Positions 59,212 to 64,000 of a DNA stretch of 64,000 nt are shown in pieces. The notes under the pieces were generated by a model. That model was given only the letters and a program-made list of their open reading frames with translations, was not told where the DNA came from and did no database searches. This stretch comes from Cytophagales bacterium Alg240-R148. Its GTDB lineage: Bacteria > Bacteroidota > Bacteroidia > Cytophagales > Cyclobacteriaceae. Position numbers and translations under genes: made by a program. The stretch lies in the NCBI GenBank assembly GCA_900537185.1, contig LS999828.1, positions 498,706 through 562,705 on the forward strand, given 5' to 3'. Each line of letters starts with the position of its first letter. Position 1 is the first letter of the stretch.

Positions 59212-59659
59212 ATGCCATTAAATCATACGATTCGAACGCCACTTGTTGGACACTGAGCTTATCGAAATCTACTTTAAAACATAGATGCTGCAGCCCATTC
59301 GTAACCGCAATGTAAGGCGCTTTGTATACCTGGTTGTATACGGACACTTGTTTTAAAACCGATTCATCTATTTTTATCTTGGTCGATTTGCATTCAATGA
59401 TCATCATTGGTTTGCCTGCTCTATCCAACACCTCAATATCTGCCCTTTTGCTCAGCCTATTGTATTCGAGCTCAGTTTCTACTTTAATTAGGCCTTTTGG
59501 AAACTTTAATACCTCTATTAAATAATGTAAAAAATTCTGACGCACCCATTCTTCTGGGGTCAATACCACCATTTTTTTGCGAACAATGTCAAAAACAAAT
59601 TGGTTATTGTCTCTTAATTCGATTTTTATATCGAACTTTGGTAAATTTAATTTATTCAC
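59210..59659 (-). CDS. HsdR-N-like PD-(D/E)XK domain protein
   Basis: A 149-residue protein with the type I restriction HsdR N-terminal fold: EWVRQNFLHYLIEVLKFPKGLI, then RADIEVLDRAGKPMMIIECKS, where Asp and E-x-K fit a nuclease core. The domain stands alone here, as it does in many Bacteroidota, with no restriction-modification genes nearby. It may be a repair or housekeeping nuclease. Function unknown. Confidence 0.88.
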   Translation of the reverse strand: MNKLNLPKFDIKIELRDNNQFVFDIVRKKMVVLTPEEWVRQNFLHYLIEVLKFPKGLIKVETELEYNRLSKRADIEVLDRAGKPMMIIECKSTKIKIDESVLKQVSVYNQVYKAPYIAVTNGLQHLCFKVDFDKLSVQQVAFESYDLMA

Positions 59660-59671
59660 ATTTAACTATTT

Positions 59672-60451
59672 ATGCCTATGACTACAAAAGAAGAAATTGT
59701 CTCTAATTGGTTGCCCCGTTATACCGGTGTTCCACTAGAAAACTTTGGCAAATATATTCTACTTACTAACTTCTCCAACTATGTGGACATATTTGCTGAA
59801 AAATTTGACGTTGCGGTAGAAGGGGTTGATAAGCCAATGCAATCTGCTACAGCCAATGACATTACCATAATCAACTTTGGAATGGGCAGCGCAATGGCTG
59901 CTACCATCATGGACCTCTTGTCTGCTATACAACCAGAAGCTGCGTTGTTTTTAGGCAAGTGTGGTGGCTTGAAGAAAAAGACACAGGTTGGTGACTTGAT
60001 ACTTCCAATAGCTGCCATAAGAGGAGAAGGGGCCTCCGATGACTACCTCCCTCCTGAGATTCCTGCATTGCCCTCCTTTCAACTGCAACGATCGGTTTCT
60101 TCCATGATAAAAAAACATGAACTGGATTATTGGACGGGAACTATCTACACCACCAACAGAAGGGTTTGGGAGCACGATATTGATTTTAAAGAATATTTGA
60201 GGTCCACTAGAACCATAGGAATTGATATGGAGACTGCCACAATTTTCACGGTTGGATTTGTCAATGAAATACCACGCGGTGCTTTGTTGCTCGTTTCCGA
60301 CAACCCAATGGTTCCAAACGGTGTTAAAACCGACAAAAGTGATAAATCCGTCACTTCCTCTTATGTCAATATGCACATTGACATTGGAATTGAATCCCTT
60401 TTGGAGCTAAAAACCCAGGGTGATTCGGTCAAACATTTAAGATTCGAATAG
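59672..60451 (+). CDS. amn: AMP nucleosidase (short form)
   Basis: A 259-residue protein of the purine nucleoside phosphorylase-like fold: FGMGSAMAATIMDLLSA, LFLGKCGGLKKKTQVGDLILPIAAIRGEGASDDYLPPEI, and IDMETATIFTVGFVNEIP. It splits AMP to adenine and ribose 5-phosphate. It is about half the length of the E. coli enzyme and lacks its regulatory N-terminal domain, as is usual in Bacteroidota. A second ATG two codons in is equally plausible. Confidence 0.93.
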   Translation: MPMTTKEEIVSNWLPRYTGVPLENFGKYILLTNFSNYVDIFAEKFDVAVEGVDKPMQSATANDITIINFGMGSAMAATIMDLLSAIQPEAALFLGKCGGLKKKTQVGDLILPIAAIRGEGASDDYLPPEIPALPSFQLQRSVSSMIKKHELDYWTGTIYTTNRRVWEHDIDFKEYLRSTRTIGIDMETATIFTVGFVNEIPRGALLLVSDNPMVPNGVKTDKSDKSVTSSYVNMHIDIGIESLLELKTQGDSVKHLRFE

Positions 60452-60518
60452 ATAATTTGTTTTTATTCCGTAATCGTCATAAAATCAATTAAATTTGAAA
60501 CAGTTTAATTCGATTTTT

Positions 60519-62309
60519 ATGGCGCTATTACCGGATGAATTCAGGGCATATACTGTACTACTCCTCATTTTTTTGTTGTTTTTTTCTATTTACAAAGGAC
60601 TAATTAAACCTGCTTTTGGGTTTGTCCTTGTAGTAACAGTCTTTATCATACTTGGTATTTTAACTCCTAAAGAAGCCCTAATGGGTTTTTCTAATGTATC
60701 CATCGCAACCATTGCCTTGCTCATTGTACTTTCAGGAGCCATCAGAAGAAACTTTAAGATCGAAAAACTATTTGATAATATATTTCTAAACACCAAGTCC
60801 TATAACAAGTTCCTATTGTTGATGATGGGGAAAGTAGCGCTTTTTTCTTCTTTTATAAACAACACACCAGTGGTCACAATAATGACCCCTTATGTCTATA
60901 ACTGGGGCAAAAAAAACAACATCAGCCCATCCAAATTGCTCATTCCCCTGTCCTACTCTACCATTCTTGGAGGGATGATCACTACCATCGGCACTAGCAC
61001 AACACTCATTTTAATAGGGCTCATTTCGGACCAAAACATGGCTCCAATTCCGCTCCAATATTTTGTCATTATTGGTAGTTCGGTGACCATTACAGGGATT
61101 TTATTTATGATTACTGTAGGAAAAAAGTTACTGCCGAACAACACCGACATGCTCTCTAATTTCACAGAGAACAAAAGGGAGTATTTAATTGAAAGGCGCC
61201 TGCAACCCAACTCTCCCTTGATTGGTCAAACTGTAAAGCAAGGTGGACTCAGGAATCTGAAAAATGTATACTTAGTTGAGATTATTAGGGGTAGAGATAT
61301 TATTTCTCCTGTACCTCCCAACCTCAAAATTGAGTCTAGTGACATCTTAATATTTGCAGGAAACACAGAGCAAATTATGGACCTAACCTCTTCAGACCTT
61401 GGCATTACCCTACCTGCTTCTTCGTCTTATGAACAACTTCCCGAGCTGCAAGTGGTAGAAACGGTGATAAGCACCAACTCATTTCTAGGAGGGAAAACTA
61501 TTAAATCCGCCAATTTCAGAGCCCGGTTTGATGCCGCCGTAGTAGCCATTCATAGAAATGGAGAAAAATTAAGTGGCAAACTAGGAAGCATTACCTTAAA
61601 AGCTGGGGATGTATTGCTGCTCTACACTGGCACATCCTTTAAAGAAAGAATTGAAACCCACAAAGATTTATTTATCATAACCGGTAACAGTTCGGATACC
61701 ATCACCCACCAGAACCAGCCATATTGGCTCCTGGCATTCTCTATGGTTTCGTTTCTCTTGATACCGCTTGGTTTTAGCAATTTGTTCACTTCGCTTTTGA
61801 TGATTTTCTGTTATATGTTTTTCAGAAAAATGATCACCATGAAAAACTTAAAAAGAGACCTTGATATTAATGTATTTGTAATCATGGCCTTTTCTATAAC
61901 GATGGGCAATGCGATGATAAGCAGTGGTGCTGGAGATATGGTTGGTGGACTGTTGTTGGGCTTCACTCAGCAACTTGGTACATTTGGCATCTTGATTGGA
62001 TTGGCCATATTAACAGCCCTCTTAACGTCTTTTATATCCAATGTTGGGGCAATCTCAATTATCTATCCTATTGCCCTCAGCATTAGCCACAGCATGCAAA
62101 TCAACTACATTCCGGTTATGTTGGTTATTGCCTTTGCTGCTTCTTCCGCTTTCATCACACCCATAGGGTACCAAACCAATCTAATTGTTTATGGGCCTGG
62201 TGGGTATACTTTTAAGGATTTCGCAAAAGTTGGCATTCCTATTACTGTTATTTACTTGGTTACAGTCCTTGCGCTTATTTATTTGTTGTTTCCATCAATG
62301 GTGGCCTGA
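60519..62309 (+). CDS. SLC13-type transporter with two TrkA_C domains
   Basis: A 596-residue protein from the chosen ATG. About 11 membrane segments are split by a cytosolic region with two TrkA C-terminal domains (about 205-375, for example RRLQPNSPLIGQTVKQG and DILIFAG). The membrane parts carry the family Asn-Thr pairs in FINNTPVVTIMTPYV and FISNVGAISIIYPIA, and AASSAFITPIGYQTNLIVYGPGGY. SLC13/DASS members move sodium with sulfate, phosphate or dicarboxylates; the substrate here is open. It follows amn by 67 nt. Convergent 15-nt overlap with the MFS gene. Confidence 0.92.
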   Translation: MALLPDEFRAYTVLLLIFLLFFSIYKGLIKPAFGFVLVVTVFIILGILTPKEALMGFSNVSIATIALLIVLSGAIRRNFKIEKLFDNIFLNTKSYNKFLLLMMGKVALFSSFINNTPVVTIMTPYVYNWGKKNNISPSKLLIPLSYSTILGGMITTIGTSTTLILIGLISDQNMAPIPLQYFVIIGSSVTITGILFMITVGKKLLPNNTDMLSNFTENKREYLIERRLQPNSPLIGQTVKQGGLRNLKNVYLVEIIRGRDIISPVPPNLKIESSDILIFAGNTEQIMDLTSSDLGITLPASSSYEQLPELQVVETVISTNSFLGGKTIKSANFRARFDAAVVAIHRNGEKLSGKLGSITLKAGDVLLLYTGTSFKERIETHKDLFIITGNSSDTITHQNQPYWLLAFSMVSFLLIPLGFSNLFTSLLMIFCYMFFRKMITMKNLKRDLDINVFVIMAFSITMGNAMISSGAGDMVGGLLLGFTQQLGTFGILIGLAILTALLTSFISNVGAISIIYPIALSISHSMQINYIPVMLVIAFAASSAFITPIGYQTNLIVYGPGGYTFKDFAKVGIPITVIYLVTVLALIYLLFPSMVA

Positions 62310-63614
62310 CAATGGTTTTCTCGGCATTTTCACCAATATTAAAAAGCCCAAACCAACCATAAAAAACAACCCTATTGCTAAAACACTGATGCGCTCGTCG
62401 TCCACAATTTGGTAAATGGCCCCGTATGCCATGGTACCAAAAACAATAGACAAGTTAAAGGCCACATCATAAAAACTAAAATAGGAAGCATTATCAATGG
62501 TGTTCTCAGGTATAAGTTTGGAGTAGGTTGCCCGGGACAAAGCTTGTATTCCTCCCATAACAATACCCACTACAAAAGCCAAGGCATAAAACTGAAACTC
62601 AGAATTTACGGTATAGGCATACAAACAAATGCCTATCCAAATAAAAATCATAAAAGACAAAGCAAACTTATTTCCTTTTTTCTGGGATAAACGGGCAAAC
62701 AAGGTAGCCCCAAAAATTGCTACAACCTGAATTACCAAGACCGTTATTATCAAACTTTCTGTTGGCAAATTCAACACGTCATTGGCAAAAATCGTAGCCA
62801 TGTACATGACCGTTTGTACCCCCATATTATAAAAGAAAAACGCCGCCAAAAACTTCTTTAATATTGGCAGGTCTTTTAAACTAACCAATACCTTTTGAAT
62901 TTCTGCATAACCTCTTTGCAATGCACTTCCTTCGGCTTGGATATTGTGTACATTCGAGGGTAAATAATAAAAACTATATTCCGCAAAACAAATCCACCAT
63001 ATGCCAACAGTCAAAAAGGATATTCTTGAAGCAATAGCACTTGCCTCCGCTGGGTCCTCTGAATTAATAAAAAATAAATCTGGCATCATGATCATTGCCA
63101 AATTTAAGACCAACAATATGACGCTACCAATATAACCAAAAGAATAACCTCTTGCACTAACCACATCAAACCGGTCTTCTGTTACAATTTCTGGTAAATA
63201 AGCATCATAAAACACCAACCCACCGGAATACCCAATACTAGCAAGAAAGGCACACACAATACCATATTCTAGGTTATCTCCTGTGAAAAAAAACAAACCA
63301 ATACACGCAATCGACCCCAAATAGGTGAAAAATCGCATGAAGGCTTTTTTAGAACCGTTGGCATCTGCAATTCCAGTTAGTAGCGGCAAAAGGGCAGCGA
63401 TTACAAAAAAAGAGGCGCTTAAAGAATAAGCATACAAAGAAGAATTGGGCAAGTTCCATATAAAGAAGTCCACATTTGTGTTGCCATTGGCTGCAGTAGT
63501 AACACCTTGGAAATATATAGGAAAAACAGCCGTTGTGATGGTAAGTGAATATACTGAATTGGCCCAATCGTACATGCACCACGCATTGATTATGCGCTTG
63601 TCATTTAGTTTCAT
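62295..63614 (-). CDS. MFS transporter, UMF1/Atg22-like
   Basis: The protein has 439 residues with about 12 membrane segments. It starts NAWCMYDWANSVYSLTITTAVFPIYF, the hallmark of the UMF1 (Atg22-like) family, and has YDAYLPEIVTEDRFDVVSARGYSFGYIGSV. Substrates of bacterial members are unknown, though an export role is presumed. It ends 15 nt inside the SLC13 gene. Confidence 0.92.
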   Translation of the reverse strand: MKLNDKRIINAWCMYDWANSVYSLTITTAVFPIYFQGVTTAANGNTNVDFFIWNLPNSSLYAYSLSASFFVIAALLPLLTGIADANGSKKAFMRFFTYLGSIACIGLFFFTGDNLEYGIVCAFLASIGYSGGLVFYDAYLPEIVTEDRFDVVSARGYSFGYIGSVILLVLNLAMIMMPDLFFINSEDPAEASAIASRISFLTVGIWWICFAEYSFYYLPSNVHNIQAEGSALQRGYAEIQKVLVSLKDLPILKKFLAAFFFYNMGVQTVMYMATIFANDVLNLPTESLIITVLVIQVVAIFGATLFARLSQKKGNKFALSFMIFIWIGICLYAYTVNSEFQFYALAFVVGIVMGGIQALSRATYSKLIPENTIDNASYFSFYDVAFNLSIVFGTMAYGAIYQIVDDERISVLAIGLFFMVGLGFLILVKMPRKPLSGHH

Positions 63615-63642
63615 AATACAAAATAAGAAACCTAAGGGTATA

Positions 63643-63677
63643 AAAAAAGCCTTCCAATAAATGGAAGGCTTAAAAAA
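63643..63677 (-). terminator. Terminator after the ExbD gene
   Basis: Arms AAGCCTTCCA and TGGAAGGCTT with T-runs on the minus strand follow the ExbD stop codon. Confidence 0.9.
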
Positions 63678-63696
63678 TTATTATTGAGAATTATAA

Positions 63697-64000
63697 TTAT
63701 TCATCTGAGTTCAAGATAGTAGTATAGAGCAACCTACGGGCATTTGCTTCTCTCAATTCCAGCTGGATATCTGAGATCAAACCCATTTTTACTTCTTTAT
63801 CTACTTTCAAGGCCACAGTCATTAAATCTCTTTCCACTTCGTTGATCTGATCCTTTTCTTCCAACACCCATTTTACAAGGTTATCGGTTTCAATGTACAC
63901 ATCGTTTGCCTGAATTCTTGGTTCTGCTCCCAACACTGGAATTAAGTGTGGTTTTGGCTTACCAATATTCAAATGGGCTACAAGAGATTTTCTCTGAAGT
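63697..64000 (-). CDS. exbD: ExbD/TolR family protein, N-terminus cut by window edge
   Basis: Only the last 100 or so residues are visible; the frame is open to the window edge. The segment ends ALKVDKEVKMGLISDIQLELREANARRLLYTT, the periplasmic domain of ExbD/TolR biopolymer transport proteins, with VDKEVKMG in the position of the conserved D-x-x-V/T-x-x-G segment. It couples with ExbB in energising TonB or gliding-related transport. The upstream partner genes are outside the window. Confidence 0.85.
   Translation of the reverse strand, partial: LQRKSLVAHLNIGKPKPHLIPVLGAEPRIQANDVYIETDNLVKWVLEEKDQINEVERDLMTVALKVDKEVKMGLISDIQLELREANARRLLYTTILNSDE

Noticed and set aside
59210-59659. Restriction-modification system
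   Set aside because: The HsdR-N-like domain stands alone; no methyltransferase, specificity or helicase gene is nearby.
1-64000. Mobile elements, prophage, CRISPR arrays and toxin-antitoxin pairs
   Set aside because: I looked for transposase, integrase, terminal inverted repeats, regularly spaced repeats and small paired genes and saw none that held up.

Overview
The window reads as a chromosomal segment of a Bacteroidota bacterium, probably from the Cytophagales side. It is AT-rich and has almost no Shine-Dalgarno sequences. Several promoters fit the Bacteroidota pattern TTTG-N19-TAnnTTTG. It also carries a type IX secretion C-terminal domain, an alpha-beta fused 2-oxoacid dehydrogenase E1, a CcoN-CcoO fused cbb3 oxidase and a clade II nitrous oxide reductase. 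No species assignment is possible from the sequence alone. There are no insertion sequences, prophage or CRISPR arrays, and the gene content is core-like.

Layout. Positions 0-8 kb hold a truncated small membrane protein, a DUF3124 lipoprotein with a MarC protein, a YciI protein, a two-subunit molybdenum hydroxylase (IorAB type) and a propeller-type sensor kinase. Positions 8-14.5 kb hold a class III cyclase with TPRs, an NTF2-like protein, an M61 peptidase, a small membrane protein, a cyclase-family hydrolase and a DapB-like reductase. Positions 14.6-19 kb hold a secreted protein with ten copies of a 34-residue SDYY repeat, then a LytS kinase, a degenerate LytS-like pseudokinase and a LytTR regulator. 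Positions 19-41 kb are a respiratory block on the minus strand: a universal stress protein, the cbb3 oxidase with its assembly genes, hemN, a cupin, a heme-copper-oxidase-like membrane protein, the nos cluster (cytochrome c, nosZ, unknown membrane protein, nosL, nosD, nosF, nosY, NnrS-like) and a metallo-beta-lactamase/rhodanese protein. A fatty acid hydroxylase-like gene diverges from the last of these. Positions 41-49 kb hold an ABC ATPase with a TolC protein, a TPR sensor kinase, a cytochrome P450, PPK2, two small membrane proteins and tRNA-Arg(ACG). Positions 49-64 kb hold an outer membrane barrel, sucD, a BlaI/M56 pair, a LuxE-like protein, a lipoprotein, the E1 fusion, alanine dehydrogenase, an HsdR-N-like nuclease domain, AMP nucleosidase, an SLC13 transporter, an MFS transporter and a truncated ExbD.

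The best finding is a shared regulatory architecture in the respiratory block. Upstream of hemN, upstream of the cytochrome c/nosZ operon, and between the MBL-rhodanese gene and the hydroxylase gene there are pairs of TGA-N6-TCA palindromes of the CRP/FNR type, always 22 bp apart. In each case a degenerate -7 element (YAnnTTTR) lies 29.5 bp from the centre of the nearer palindrome, which gives inferred leaders of 18-22 nt. The divergent pair is symmetric and appears to drive both genes. A partial copy lies upstream of the truncated gene at the left edge. This predicts one FNR-type activator linking anaerobic heme synthesis, N2O respiration, sulfur handling and lipid hydroxylation. The regulator itself is not in the window.

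Other points worth attention are the kinase-pseudokinase-regulator operon, the 34-residue repeats, a DapB-like enzyme without the usual His-His pair, BlaI operators flanking an M56 operon promoter, an ABC-ATPase/TolC pair without a permease, and an unexplained G/C-richer stretch at the 3' end of tRNA-Arg.
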